64,000 bases of DNA from Phytobacter ursingii (lineage in GTDB: Bacteria; Pseudomonadota; Gammaproteobacteria; Enterobacterales; Enterobacteriaceae): the NCBI GenBank assembly GCA_901456055.1, contig CABDWT010000018.1, positions 434,001 through 498,000 on the forward strand. Reading direction: 5' to 3'. The translations under genes and the position numbers were made by a program. Below the pieces are notes generated by a model. It was given only the letters and a program-made list of their open reading frames with translations. It did no database searches and had not been told where the DNA came from. This document shows, piece after piece, positions 28,672-37,896 of this stretch. Each line of letters opens with the position of its first letter. Positions within the stretch are counted from its first letter, which is position 1.

Positions 28672-28702
28672 TAAAAAGCCCCGCACAATGGCGAGGCTTT
28701 TC
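28672..28702 (-). terminator. Terminator after cspC
   Basis: On the minus strand GCCTCGC pairs with GCGGGGC (one U-G pair), flanked by A-run and ending TTTTTAATTT. It lies about 50 bases after the cspC stop. Confidence 0.75.
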
Positions 28703-28750
28703 GCTGACATTGATACGCCGGTGGCGTCTCAAGTACCAGTGGTTTTGAAA

Positions 28751-28960
28751 TTAGATAGCAGTTACGTTAACAGCTGCCGGGCCTTTCTGGCCGTCCTGAA
28801 TTTCAAACTCAACGTTCTGGCCTTCGGCCAGAGTTTTGAAGCCGTTACCCTGGATTGCAGAGAAGTGTACGAATACATCTTTGCTGCCGTCAGCAGGAGT
28901 AATGAAACCAAAACCTTTGGACTCGTTGAACCACTTAACTTGACCTTTAATCTTTGCCAT
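28751..28960 (-). CDS. cspC: Cold shock-like RNA chaperone CspC
   Basis: A 69-residue single cold-shock domain that binds single-stranded RNA and acts as antiterminator and mRNA stabiliser; CspC is the constitutive, non-cold-induced member and raises RpoS levels. Both RNA-binding motifs are intact: KGFGFITP (RNP1, residues 15-22) and DVFVHFSAI (RNP2, 29-37). The ATG at 28960 begins [14 protein letters not shown]. The upstream yobF frame overlaps the first 14 bases, so the two are cotranscribed. Confidence 0.98.
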
Positions 28961-29117
28961 TTGCAATATTCCTTAATGTATATACTTCGCCCGTAGGCAT
29001 TAACTGAGATAAAACTGAGACATTACTGCTTGAGGCACTAATATAAGGTTCGGCAGAGAAGCGGTATTCAACGATAACGTGTTTACTCAGGACTTCTTTA
29101 CTGAAAATGCCACACAT
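28947..29117 (-). CDS. yobF: Small protein YobF, with an extended C-terminus overlapping cspC
   Basis: The first 37 residues ([20 protein letters not shown] onward to NVSVLS) match E. coli YobF, a 47-residue stress-induced protein. Beyond that the reading frame differs: E. coli ends in MLCLRAKKTI, whereas here the frame continues [11 protein letters not shown] and stops only at 28947, 14 bases inside cspC, giving 56 residues. YobF belongs to the DUF2527/YobF-CspC small-protein family and has no established molecular role. It shares the cspC transcript, so overlap may couple translation. Confidence 0.85.
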
Positions 29118-29623
29118 AAACAGAACTGTACCTCGTTTGACCCAAAACGTGTTATCACACACAACGTAAATTATGGCAAGCCATTTTTAAAAAGGCCTGG
29201 ATCCGTCGCACAAATTCTAAAGTTATCAATACAACCAATGCAGATTTATGCATAGAAGGTAACCTCATTACGACAGGCAGCCAGCCTTCTGGCCCACGTT
29301 GATAACCCATCTTTTTTACCATAGCTCAATGAGTTCCATTCGTCCACGTGGGGGGATAAAAATATTACGGCATAGCTTATATCACTTACTGCATTAACGC
29401 ATAGGTATGCCATTTTTCGCTAATCAGGAACGCCTGAAATCCGCCCCTCTCGCAACTAATCAAATGTGGTGGTTTACCATCGAATATTTGTTGTGCAATT
29501 AAGCAGGAGTGTGCACCAAAATAATGAAAGTCTGATGACAGTGCATCATAAAAAGGCAATAAAAACGTTTCGATAAAAATAAAAAATATTTAACTTGTTC
29601 TAAATAATAAATTAGTAGCAGTG
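29118..29623. other. Long upstream region of yobF-cspC
   Basis: This 506-base AT-rich gap lies upstream of yobF and downstream of the metallo-hydrolase gene, all on the minus strand. It should hold the yobF-cspC promoter; on the minus strand CATAAT at about 29170-29175 is a plausible -10. I see no credible coding frame, no strong terminator and no RNA gene I recognise, although its length leaves room for one. Confidence 0.5.
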
Positions 29624-30625
29624 CTACTCGCCTGTATTTTGCAAAGATAAATACTGACCCATTTTCAGCGTCATGAAGTTTGTAATGTCTTCTGCCGTTT
29701 CGCTTAATGCGTTATCTAACTCGCGCAGCGGCTCATCCAGTGATTCATCCGCCAGTTCAAAAACACCCCAGTGAACAGGAAACGACAGAGGTTTACCCAA
29801 CTGCTGCCATAACGTTACCGCCTGTTGTGGATCCATATGGTTGTAGGCCATGAACCAACGAGGAGCGTATGCACCAATAGGGAGCGCTGCCAGGCTTAAC
29901 GGCCCCAAACGCTGTGGGATCGCCAGCAGGTCTTCGCTGTAACCGGTATCCCCAGGAAACCAGAACCGTTGCGCGCTATTTTCGATCACCCAGCCACACC
30001 ACAAGGCGGAATTGCGATCCCATGGGGTACGCATACTCCAGTGCTGTGCGGGCACCGCCGTATACACAAATCCCTGGAATACCACGCTTTGCCACCAGTC
30101 GAGTTCTATCACGTTACGTGCGCCCAAACGACGGCACCCGTTTCCCAGACCGAGCGGCACAAAAATCGTCACGTGTGGAAAACGCTGTATGAGCGCGCGC
30201 ATTGTCCTGACGTCAAGATGATCGTAGTGATTGTGCGAGATAACAATAGTATCGAGCGAAGGAAGTTCGGAAATGGCCAGTGCAGGCGGTGTTCGTCGCA
30301 GTGGGCCGACAAAACGTAGAGGCGATGCCCGGTCAGAGAAAATCGGGTCGGTCAAAATATACTGGCCCATCAGGCGTAGCAGGATTGATGAGTGACCTAA
30401 CCACCAGACTCTGTCATCGTCACCGTTAATTTCTGCATGCTGCCACCATTGGGCAATAAAGCTGGCATATCCCTCTGCAGGCGGACGCGGTAACCCTGCA
30501 GCTTTGCGCTCCTGCCGCCAACGCTTTACATCGCCAGACGCATGACCGCCTGGCGTGAGATTAGTAAATCCGTCGGGGCGATGGTGAGGGAACGCGGCAT
30601 TAAACCAGGGATTTTTACGCGCCAT
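29624..30625 (-). CDS. Metallo-beta-lactamase-fold hydrolase (NAPE-PLD/UlaG-like)
   Basis: A 333-residue metallo-hydrolase. The zinc motif VISHNHYDHLD (HxHxDH) lies around residues 128-138; later ligands are in VPAQHWS, FWFPGDTGYS and FPVHWGVF. The N-terminal segment WWLGHSSILLRLMGQYILTDPIFSDRASPLRF is typical of the UlaG/NAPE-PLD-like branch (L-ascorbate-6-P lactonase and phospholipase D-type enzymes). No signal peptide is apparent. It lies between yobF-cspC and yebO, a place where E. coli K-12 has no gene. It sits 21 bases after yebO on the same strand, so cotranscription is possible. Substrate unknown. Confidence 0.9.
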   Translation of the reverse strand: MARKNPWFNAAFPHHRPDGFTNLTPGGHASGDVKRWRQERKAAGLPRPPAEGYASFIAQWWQHAEINGDDDRVWWLGHSSILLRLMGQYILTDPIFSDRASPLRFVGPLRRTPPALAISELPSLDTIVISHNHYDHLDVRTMRALIQRFPHVTIFVPLGLGNGCRRLGARNVIELDWWQSVVFQGFVYTAVPAQHWSMRTPWDRNSALWCGWVIENSAQRFWFPGDTGYSEDLLAIPQRLGPLSLAALPIGAYAPRWFMAYNHMDPQQAVTLWQQLGKPLSFPVHWGVFELADESLDEPLRELDNALSETAEDITNFMTLKMGQYLSLQNTGE

Positions 30626-30646
30626 GCTGTCCTCACCGTCGTGAAT

Positions 30647-30934
30647 TTAACGCTCTGCTACCAGACGGATAAATTCATCGCCTTTGCCTTCTTCTTCAGC
30701 GACCGGCGTCGGGGCAACCTCTTTTTCCGGTTCGTTAGATTCGCACAAACGACGCAACAATGCGGTCTGACGTTTTTGTTGATCTAACAATGCTTCGAGC
30801 AATTCGATCTGCTCATTAGTCCGCGAACTTGCGCGATTGATAAAGAACCACAGCACCAGCCCGACCAGCAACACCACCACCGACACAATAAAAGACGCGA
30901 TGTTAAGCGCGCCAGAACTCATTAATTCGTTCAT
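30647..30934 (-). CDS. yebO: Small membrane protein YebO
   Basis: A 95-residue protein with one N-terminal transmembrane helix (about 13-33, VVVLLVGLVLWFFINRA) and a cytosolic coiled-coil-like segment TNEQIELLEALLDQQKRQ followed by an acidic tail. It matches E. coli YebO in length and sequence. In E. coli it neighbours mgrB and is PhoPQ-linked from memory. Function unknown. Confidence 0.93.
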   Translation of the reverse strand: MNELMSSGALNIASFIVSVVVLLVGLVLWFFINRASSRTNEQIELLEALLDQQKRQTALLRRLCESNEPEKEVAPTPVAEEEGKGDEFIRLVAER

Positions 30935-31008
30935 TTTACCACCTCAACCAAAGAGGTACATTTTACCACTGGCAAGACGGAAGGACATCATTAACGACAA
31001 AAAAGCCC

Positions 31009-31152
31009 CTACCAGGGGATATATTTATTGATGACGCAAATGCCGCTGAAAAACTGAACATCCTGGTCGCACATTACATTTAGCATTTGAGTCCAGAGTA
31101 ACAGGCAGACCACCAGTACGGCGATCAGTATTAGCCATCTAAACTTTTTCAC
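31009..31152 (-). CDS. mgrB: PhoQ feedback inhibitor MgrB
   Basis: A 47-residue inner-membrane peptide that binds and inhibits the sensor kinase PhoQ; its loss causes colistin resistance in Klebsiella. It begins at a GTG (31152): [20 protein letters not shown], with one membrane helix. The periplasmic part has the two functional cysteines in [13 protein letters not shown] and the C-terminal IPW motif. The start and sequence match E. coli MgrB closely. A PhoP box lies about 50 bases upstream. Confidence 0.97.
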   Translation of the reverse strand: MKKFRWLILIAVLVVCLLLWTQMLNVMCDQDVQFFSGICVINKYIPW

Positions 31153-31201
31153 TCCACTCTCCGATACTCCACTCTATGTCACCAGGTTAGCATTAGTTCC
31201 T

Positions 31202-31218
31202 TAAACCGCGACTAACTG
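31202..31218 (-). promoter_or_regulatory. PhoP box upstream of mgrB
   Basis: On the minus strand CAGTTAGTCGCGGTTTA fits the PhoP direct repeat (T/G)GTTTA-N5-(T/G)GTTTA, with the second half perfect and the first diverged at two to three positions. It lies about 50 bases upstream of mgrB, as expected for this PhoP-activated gene. Confidence 0.65.
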
Positions 31219-31310
31219 TATCTCTAATCGGCGTTTTTAGGAATGCTCGGGTGTGCGGTCTCTCGCCGAAGCGGTAGCCTGAAAACAGTATCCAAACGCA
31301 AGGAATGAAG

Positions 31311-31550
31311 ATGCGCACTCTTATTCGGGCAATTATTGTCGTAGCGCTGGTCTGGGTTGGTATTTTGCTCAGCGGATATGGCGTGCTGATTGGCAGCCAT
31401 GAAAATGCTGCCGGTCTGGGATTACAATGTAAATACCTGACAGCACGGGGCGTCAGCACAGCACAATATGTTCACTCAAGCAGCGGTATTATCGGACTCA
31501 CGCAATGTCCGGTACTGCGCAAAAGCGAAACGGTTGTCGATAACGGATAA
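31311..31550 (+). CDS. yobH: YobH family small exported/membrane protein
   Basis: A 79-residue protein matching E. coli YobH. It has an N-terminal hydrophobic helix (about 5-25, IIVVALVWVGILLSGYGVLIGS), then ENAAGLGLQCKYLTARG and a Cys near the end (TQCPVLRKS), suggesting a disulfide outside the cytosol. The ATG at 31311 has AAGGA six bases before it; an ATG at 31305 is too close to that site. Divergent from mgrB. Function unknown. Confidence 0.93.
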   Translation: MRTLIRAIIVVALVWVGILLSGYGVLIGSHENAAGLGLQCKYLTARGVSTAQYVHSSSGIIGLTQCPVLRKSETVVDNG

Positions 31551-31553
31551 ACA

Positions 31554-31577
31554 AACGCCGCCATCAAGGCGGCGTTT
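31554..31577. terminator. Bidirectional terminator between yobH and kdgR
   Basis: AACGCCGCC pairs with GGCGGCGTT around ATCAA, with TTTT on the plus side. It lies between convergent yobH and kdgR. Confidence 0.8.
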
Positions 31578-31583
31578 TCACAC

Positions 31584-32375
31584 TCAGAACGGGTAATCGT
31601 TATACCCCATCTGTTCCGAAATCTTACGCGCTGCATGGTGGAGCATACTGACATACTCATGCAGGCGTTCCTCGGAGAAACGCAGCGTCGGGAAGGAGAT
31701 ACTCAGCCCTGCAATGACTACGCCGAAACGGTCAAATACGGGCACACCGATGCAACGTAACCCTTCTTCCTGTTCTTCATTATCTTCGCCATAACCCTGC
31801 TGGCGAACAATATCGAGCATCGGCAATAAATCCTCGGTACTGGTAATGGTGCGCTCGGTACTGCGTTTGTACTCTACCCCCTCAAGGATCTGCACCACTT
31901 CTTCTTTGTCACGCCACGCCAGCAATACTTTGCCAATCGCGGTGCTATACAGCGGATTGCGACGGCCAATACGCGAGTACATGCGCAGGTTGTACATAGA
32001 GTCGATTTTGTGGATATAGACAATGCTGTCTTCATCCAGCGCGCCCAGATGGATAGTCTCTTTGGTCAGTCGAGACAGTTCACGCATCTGAATATCGGCA
32101 CTGCGGATCAGATCGACGTTTTGCAGCGCACGCGCACCGAGCTCGAACAGTTTAAGGGTCAGAGAGTACTTCTCTGATTCCCCTTCCTGCGCAACATAAC
32201 CCAGTGATTTCATCGTCTGCAAAAAGCGATATACGGTGCTTTTAGACATCATGACGCGCTGCGAAAGTTCGGTGATCCCGATCTCACGTTCTTCGCCAAG
32301 CGCCTGCAGAATGCCAAATACCTTCAGTACAGAAGACACAGAGTCTGGCTGTTTGTCCAAATCTGCAATAGCCAT
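31584..32375 (-). CDS. kdgR: IclR-type regulator KdgR
   Basis: Represses genes for 2-keto-3-deoxygluconate uptake and catabolism, including eda in this window. The 263 residues match E. coli KdgR. The N-terminal winged helix (about 13-75) shows GITELSQRVMMSKSTVYRFLQTM. The IclR effector domain (about 90-260) contains LYSTAIGKVLLAW and the GLRCIGVPVFDRFG signature around 205-218. Divergent from yebQ. Confidence 0.96.
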   Translation of the reverse strand: MAIADLDKQPDSVSSVLKVFGILQALGEEREIGITELSQRVMMSKSTVYRFLQTMKSLGYVAQEGESEKYSLTLKLFELGARALQNVDLIRSADIQMRELSRLTKETIHLGALDEDSIVYIHKIDSMYNLRMYSRIGRRNPLYSTAIGKVLLAWRDKEEVVQILEGVEYKRSTERTITSTEDLLPMLDIVRQQGYGEDNEEQEEGLRCIGVPVFDRFGVVIAGLSISFPTLRFSEERLHEYVSMLHHAARKISEQMGYNDYPF

Positions 32376-32552
32376 TAGTCACCTCATCGCCCGTGTTTTA
32401 TAAAAATCAGAATAGTTTTTTATTATAAATTTCTCGCCTGTGCGTCGCAATCCGAGTTTCGCAACTTCGTTACAAATCTGCGATATAAAACCGAAATACG
32501 GATGATAGAATCATTATACAAATCATTGAACAAGCAAAACCCAGCTTTTCTC

Positions 32553-33923
32553 ATGAATAAATCCACGCCAGACGGCTTACCGGTTCCACAGCGCTACGGC
32601 GCAATATTAACGATTGTTATTGGCATTACCATGGCCGTACTTGACGGTGCCATCGCTAACGTCGCACTACCAACAATTGCAAGGGATCTGCACGCCTCAC
32701 CGGCCAGTTCAATTTGGGTCGTCAATGCTTACCAGATAGCGATTGTCATTTCGTTGCTGACGCTATCCTTCCTCGGCGATATGTTCGGCTACCGTCGCGT
32801 CTACCAGTGCGGGCTGGTGCTCTTTACACTGACTTCCCTGTTTTGCGCGCTGTCAGATTCGTTACTCACGCTGACGCTTGCTCGTGTCGCGCAAGGTTTC
32901 GGAGGCGCGGCGCTGATGAGTGTGAATACCGCATTAATTCGCCTGATTTACCCACAGCGCCAGTTGGGGCGTGGAATGGGGATCAACTCTTTCGTGGTTG
33001 CTGTCTCCTCGGCAGCAGGCCCGACGATTGCCGCCGCCATTCTCTCTATCGCCTCCTGGCAGTGGCTGTTTTTGATTAATGTGCCGCTGGGAATACTCTC
33101 GCTGGTACTGGCGCTGCGTTATTTGCCCGCCAATGGCTCACGCAGCGCGATGCCGAAATTTGATCTCCCCAGCGCGGTGATGAACGCACTCACGTTTGGT
33201 TTATTGATAACCGCGATGAGTGGATTTGCCCAGGGGCAATCCACCCCCCTGGTGCTCGCTGAAATTGCTGCCATGCTGGTGATCGGCATTTTCTTTGTAC
33301 GTCGACAACTGCGTTTGCCGGTGCCGCTGTTACCCATAGACCTGTTGCGCATCCCACTGTTCTCATTATCCATTTGTACGTCAATCTGCTCTTTTTGCGC
33401 ACAAATGCTGGCTCTCGTTTCCCTGCCCTTCTTTATGCAATCGATACTTGGGCGCAGCGAAGTGGAAACGGGTCTGCTGTTAACGCCGTGGCCGTTAGCC
33501 ACCATGGTGATGGCGCCGCTGGCAGGTTATCTGATTGAACGTGTCCATGCCGGGCTATTAGGCGCGCTGGGGTTGGCTATGATGGCATGCGGCTTATTTG
33601 CGCTGGCGATGCTGCCAGCAGCGCCTGCCGATGTGGATATTATCTGGCGAATGGCCCTTTGCGGGGCAGGATTTGGCCTGTTCCAGTCACCCAACAACCA
33701 TACAATCATCAGCTCCGCACCGCGTCAGCGTAGCGGTGGAGCCAGTGGCATGCTGGGTACCGCTCGTCTGTTAGGCCAGAGTTCCGGCGCGGCACTGGTG
33801 GCGTTACTCTTCAACCTGTTTGATAAAAGCGGGACGCATACATCACTCCTGCTCGCAGGCATACTGGCAACCGTCGCCGCTATCATCAGCGGTTTGCGGA
33901 TCACACAGCCGCGCACTGCATAA
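32553..33923 (+). CDS. yebQ: MFS transporter YebQ (DHA2 family)
   Basis: A 456-residue member of the 14-helix drug:H+ antiporter family. Motif A-like sequence GDMFGYRRVYQCG is at about 79-91, motif C-like region is near GINSFVVAVSSAAGPTIAAA (about 146-165), and the start of helix 1 shows TMAVLDGAIANVALPTIA, the motif D1 of 14-helix pumps. I take ATG 32553 (MNKSTPDGLPVPQRYG) by similarity to E. coli YebQ; an in-frame ATG at 32502 would add 17 residues. Divergent from kdgR, whose product may control it. Substrate unknown. Confidence 0.92.
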   Translation: MNKSTPDGLPVPQRYGAILTIVIGITMAVLDGAIANVALPTIARDLHASPASSIWVVNAYQIAIVISLLTLSFLGDMFGYRRVYQCGLVLFTLTSLFCALSDSLLTLTLARVAQGFGGAALMSVNTALIRLIYPQRQLGRGMGINSFVVAVSSAAGPTIAAAILSIASWQWLFLINVPLGILSLVLALRYLPANGSRSAMPKFDLPSAVMNALTFGLLITAMSGFAQGQSTPLVLAEIAAMLVIGIFFVRRQLRLPVPLLPIDLLRIPLFSLSICTSICSFCAQMLALVSLPFFMQSILGRSEVETGLLLTPWPLATMVMAPLAGYLIERVHAGLLGALGLAMMACGLFALAMLPAAPADVDIIWRMALCGAGFGLFQSPNNHTIISSAPRQRSGGASGMLGTARLLGQSSGAALVALLFNLFDKSGTHTSLLLAGILATVAAIISGLRITQPRTA

Positions 33924-33951
33924 AAAAAGCGCGTCATATGACGCGCTTTTT
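33924..33951. terminator. Bidirectional terminator between yebQ and htpX
   Basis: AAAAAGCGCGTCA pairs perfectly with TGACGCGCTTTTT, beginning at the yebQ stop and ending 18 bases before the htpX stop. Confidence 0.9.
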
Positions 33952-33968
33952 CATTTCAGGCTCACGCC

Positions 33969-34850
33969 TTATTTGAGATAAGCCCCGCTACGCAGCGCTT
34001 CGATACGTTTGTCTAGCGGCGGGTGAGTCATAAACAGTTCGCTTAACGATTTAGACTTACCGTTGATGCAAAATGCCATCATGCTACTGGCTTCCTGCGG
34101 CTCATAGCTGGTTTTCAGGCGCTGGAGCGCGGCAATCATTTTTTCACGACCAACAAGTTTTGCAGAACCCGCATCAGCATAGAATTCACGATGACGTGAG
34201 AACCACATCGTGATAATGCTGGCCAGAATACCAAACACCAGCTCCAGTACGGTGGCAACAGCAAAGTAGATTAACGGGTTACCGTTGCTCTCTTCGCCGT
34301 CATCGCGGTTGCCGCTGAGAAAGCCTGACGCAATCTGCGCGAGAATGCGCGAGATGAAGATAACGAAGGTGTTCACCACCCCCTGAATCAGGGTCATCGT
34401 GACCATGTCGCCATTAGCGATGTGACTAATTTCGTGGGCAATCACCGCCTCGGCTTCATCACGGCTCATATTCTGCAGAAGCCCGGTACTGACCGCGACC
34501 AGCGATGCATCACGGCGGGCGCCTGTCGCGAATGCGTTGATATCCGGCGCATGGTAGATTGCCACCTGCGGCATAGCGATACCGGCCTGACGAGACTGAT
34601 TCGCAACTGTGTTCATCAACCAGCGTTCCATGTCGTTACGTGGTTGTTCAATAACCTCACCGCCTACGGATTTCAGTGCCATCCATTTAGACATCAGCAG
34701 TGAAACAAAAGAGCCGCCAAAACCAAACAGCAGCGCCATAATCAACAATCCCTGCACGCTGCTCGACTGAATGCCCGTCAGGCTAAGCACCAGGCCGAAC
34801 ACCAGCATGACGGCAAGGTTAGTCAACAGGAAGAGCGCGATACGCATCAT
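33969..34850 (-). CDS. htpX: Inner-membrane zinc protease HtpX
   Basis: M48-family membrane protease that, with FtsH, degrades misfolded membrane proteins. The 293 residues match E. coli HtpX: two N-terminal membrane helices (about 4-24, 33-53), the zinc site [14 protein letters not shown] at about 136-149 (HExxH), two more helices (about 158-178, 193-213), and the third ligand Glu in [10 protein letters not shown] (about 222). In E. coli it is controlled by CpxR and heat shock. Confidence 0.96.
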   Translation of the reverse strand: MMRIALFLLTNLAVMLVFGLVLSLTGIQSSSVQGLLIMALLFGFGGSFVSLLMSKWMALKSVGGEVIEQPRNDMERWLMNTVANQSRQAGIAMPQVAIYHAPDINAFATGARRDASLVAVSTGLLQNMSRDEAEAVIAHEISHIANGDMVTMTLIQGVVNTFVIFISRILAQIASGFLSGNRDDGEESNGNPLIYFAVATVLELVFGILASIITMWFSRHREFYADAGSAKLVGREKMIAALQRLKTSYEPQEASSMMAFCINGKSKSLSELFMTHPPLDKRIEALRSGAYLK

Positions 34851-35006
34851 AATTTTCTTTTAACCTCTAATTAACAAAACGCACTATGCGATTACCCACA
34901 TCGTATGGTTAATCCGGTTATTTTCAAGCATCAGAATGCCGTAAGTCACCAGAAAGACACAACTTTACATTTTGTAGCACAATGCTTACGCCATCTGGAG
35001 CTTGTT

Positions 35007-35037
35007 AAAAAAAACAGGCACAATTTCTTGTGCCTGT
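35007..35037 (-). terminator. Terminator after prc
   Basis: On the minus strand ACAGGCACAA pairs perfectly with TTGTGCCTGT around a four-base loop and is followed by at least seven T. It directly follows the prc stop. Confidence 0.9.
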
Positions 35038-35044
35038 GGGAAGG

Positions 35045-37093
35045 TTATTTTGCGGGAGCGGGGTCAGCCGCCGGGGTATCTTTTTCAAGATGGGCAAGGT
35101 CCAGAGCAATATGGACGGTCTCATCCAGATAAGGATCCGGCTCCTGGTAATCTTTCGGCAGATCTTCCAGTTTTTTCAGCTGCGGTTTGCCTTCACGTTT
35201 GAAGCGATCGTTGAGGCGACTGAGACGAATAGCGTCGTCTTCGGCGTTCTCTTTTTCACGCTGCGCATAGTTTAGCGACACGATATTCTTTTTCTCTTTC
35301 AGGGCATTGAAGCGAGCAATGTCCTTCATGATGTACTGGAATTCCGGGTCCTTCGCAATGCGCTCATCATGTTCCTGCAGCAGCTGCGGGCCAAACGGTT
35401 TCATGTCGCCATACTTCGTAAAGTTGGCCGCATTGATGCTATCCCACGGCAATGCATTATCTTCAAACTTCTCGCCGGTTTCGGTCTCTTGCGTTCCCGT
35501 CGGCATGATGATATCCGGCGTGACGCCTTTACGCTGCGTACTGCCGCCATTAACGCGATAGAACTTCTGAATGGTGTACTGTACGGAACCCAACGCTGGC
35601 CATTCCGGGCGCAACATCTGATCGTAAATACGGTTCAGCGAGCGATACTGTTGAACGGTGCCTTTACCGAAGGTGGGCTCACCGACGATCAGTGCACGTC
35701 CATAATCCTGCATCGCAGCAGCAAATATTTCGGATGCCGAGGCACTGAAGCGGTCAACCAGCACCACCAGCGGGCCTTTGTAATAGACCACGCCATCGGT
35801 ATCGCTGTCTTCACGGACTTTGCCATTATTGTCGCGAACCTGAACCACAGGACCTGACGGAATAAACAGACCGGAAAGGGAAACGGCTTCCGTTAATGCG
35901 CCGCCACCGTTGGTGCGCAGATCAATCACGACGCTGCTAACGTTCTGTTTTTCGAGTTTCTGCAACTGAACCTTGACGTCATCGGTCAGACCCACATAGA
36001 AACCAGGAATATCCAGTACGCCAACTTTTTCTTTGCCGACCGTTTTCACCGACATTTTCACCGCACGGTCTTCCAGACGAATACGCTCGCGAGTCAGCGT
36101 CACAATCCGCGTCTTCGTTCCTTTACCCGCCGGCAGAATTTCGAGACGAACTTTGCTGCCTTTTGGACCTTTGATCAACGCAACAACATCATCAAGACGC
36201 CAGCCAATGACATCGACCATATTCTGGCCCGTCTGCCCGACACCTACGATACGATCGCCCACGCTGATGGCTTTGCTCTTCGCTGCCGGACCACCTGCCA
36301 CCATCGAATTGATAACGGTATAGTCGTCATCCATCTGCAAAACGGCGCCGATGCCTTCCAGAGAAAGGCTCATCTCGGTGTTGAACTGTTCAGTGTTACG
36401 CGGAGACAGATAGTTAGTATGCGGATCAATTTCACGGGCAAACGACGTCATCGCCAGTGAGAACACATCTTCACTATTCGTTTGCACCAGCCGACGAATG
36501 GCAAATTTATAACGACGCGTCAGGGTGTCGCGGATCTCTTTCTCATCTTTACCGGTGAGCTTGAGACTCAACTCGTCATATTTGACTTTGCCATCCCAAA
36601 GGGCGTTAAGCTCGGATTCATCCTTTGGCCACGGCGCTTTACTGCGGTCAAGGTTGAAGGTGTCGTTGCCCGAAAAATCCATCGGCCGCTCCAGCACTTT
36701 CAGTGCGTACTGGTAACGTTCGAAACGGCGTTTTTGCGCAAGATTGTAGAGATCGTAGAAAACATCCAGTTTACCGGTGCGAAGTTCATCACCTAACTGC
36801 GTTTTTTTCTGCGCAAATTGTGCAACGTCGCTGGCCAGAAGCACATTATGGCTGTAGTCCAGCAAATTGAGGTAACGATCAAAGATCTTTGCCGAAAAGG
36901 CCTGATCCAAATCGAATTGACGGTAATGAGAACGGGTAAACCGCGAAGTCACTCGCTCACTGACCGTCGCGTGCTGAGGCTCTTCCTTTAATACCGGAAT
37001 TTGATCGGCACGGGTAATATCTTCCACCGCGAAAACCTGGCCTGTTATTAATAACAGACCAGCCAACGCTGTGCGCTTAAACAAAGTGTTCAT
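35045..37093 (-). CDS. prc: Tail-specific periplasmic protease Prc (Tsp)
   Basis: S41 serine protease that with NlpI removes C-terminally marked periplasmic proteins, processes FtsI and degrades MepS. The 682 residues match E. coli. A signal peptide ends around VFA at residue 22. A PDZ domain lies about 238-322 (LEGIGAVLQ to VALIKGPKGS). The catalytic Ser is in RFSASASEIFA and the Lys in GEPTFGKGTVQQY, about 25 residues later. It lies 19 bases after proQ on the same strand, as in E. coli. Confidence 0.97.
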   Translation of the reverse strand: MNTLFKRTALAGLLLITGQVFAVEDITRADQIPVLKEEPQHATVSERVTSRFTRSHYRQFDLDQAFSAKIFDRYLNLLDYSHNVLLASDVAQFAQKKTQLGDELRTGKLDVFYDLYNLAQKRRFERYQYALKVLERPMDFSGNDTFNLDRSKAPWPKDESELNALWDGKVKYDELSLKLTGKDEKEIRDTLTRRYKFAIRRLVQTNSEDVFSLAMTSFAREIDPHTNYLSPRNTEQFNTEMSLSLEGIGAVLQMDDDYTVINSMVAGGPAAKSKAISVGDRIVGVGQTGQNMVDVIGWRLDDVVALIKGPKGSKVRLEILPAGKGTKTRIVTLTRERIRLEDRAVKMSVKTVGKEKVGVLDIPGFYVGLTDDVKVQLQKLEKQNVSSVVIDLRTNGGGALTEAVSLSGLFIPSGPVVQVRDNNGKVREDSDTDGVVYYKGPLVVLVDRFSASASEIFAAAMQDYGRALIVGEPTFGKGTVQQYRSLNRIYDQMLRPEWPALGSVQYTIQKFYRVNGGSTQRKGVTPDIIMPTGTQETETGEKFEDNALPWDSINAANFTKYGDMKPFGPQLLQEHDERIAKDPEFQYIMKDIARFNALKEKKNIVSLNYAQREKENAEDDAIRLSRLNDRFKREGKPQLKKLEDLPKDYQEPDPYLDETVHIALDLAHLEKDTPAADPAPAK

Positions 37094-37112
37094 GCCAGGC
37101 CAGGCCTCCGTT

Positions 37113-37799
37113 TCAGAACATCAAATGTTCTGCGCGTACAATCATCGACATACCCGAAGTAAGCTGTACGCGAACGCCGTCTTTGGTGATTTCCAGTACG
37201 GTGGCGTCCATCGCATTATTACCCGCTTTAACCTTAAGGTTTTGACCTACAGTCAGTGCAGATAAATCTGAAACTGGCGTATGACGTTCTTCTCGCGGCG
37301 CGCGCTGAGGTTTCGCAGCAGGTTTGTCAGTACGAGGTTTGCGCTCGCCATTTTCCTTACGACGCGGTGCCGGACGGGGTTTACGCTCACGACGTGGAGC
37401 CTCTTCCGTCTCACCGGCAGCAATGGCTGCTTCTCGTTTTTTCGCTTGTTGTTCAGCGCGTTGCGCCTGAACGCGAGCTTTGGCTTCTTCAAGCTGTTTA
37501 CGCGCGTGCTCAACGTGCTGCTCATCCAGAACGCCACACGGGTTACCGTCGAGATCGACACGGGTCGCACCAGCTTTGATACCGTACAGGTAACGCCAGC
37601 TTGAAGTGTAAAGACGTAAAGCGGAACGAAGCTGAGTTTTGCTGAGATTCATCTCGCCCTCAACTCGTGCAACTAAATCCTGAAAAATACCGATTTTCAG
37701 GGGACGCGCTTCGCCTTCTGCACTGAAACAGTGAGGAAAACGTTCGGACAGAAAGGCGATAACTTCTTTACTGCTATTCAACTTAGGTTGATTTTCCAT
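37113..37799 (-). CDS. proQ: RNA chaperone ProQ
   Basis: Global RNA-binding protein that binds structured sRNAs and mRNA 3' ends. The 228 residues comprise an N-terminal FinO/ProQ domain (about 5-120, [27 protein letters not shown] and [22 protein letters not shown]), a long basic Arg/Lys/Ala/Pro linker (about 125-175), and a C-terminal Tudor-like domain (about 178-228). It is four residues shorter than E. coli ProQ, in the linker. Operon with prc. Confidence 0.97.
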   Translation of the reverse strand: MENQPKLNSSKEVIAFLSERFPHCFSAEGEARPLKIGIFQDLVARVEGEMNLSKTQLRSALRLYTSSWRYLYGIKAGATRVDLDGNPCGVLDEQHVEHARKQLEEAKARVQAQRAEQQAKKREAAIAAGETEEAPRRERKPRPAPRRKENGERKPRTDKPAAKPQRAPREERHTPVSDLSALTVGQNLKVKAGNNAMDATVLEITKDGVRVQLTSGMSMIVRAEHLMF

Positions 37800-37896
37800 G
37801 AAATTTCCTGATTACAACGGACGTTGCCAACAAGCCGCAGGCATGAACAGGCGTCATTATAATGACGCTATCCGTAAATGCTACGTTATCCGTTGA

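Noticed and set aside
34954-34968. A possible CpxR box before htpX (GTAAA followed by GTCTT on the minus strand)
   Set aside because: The second half matches the consensus too poorly to list as a site, although CpxR control of htpX is known in E. coli.
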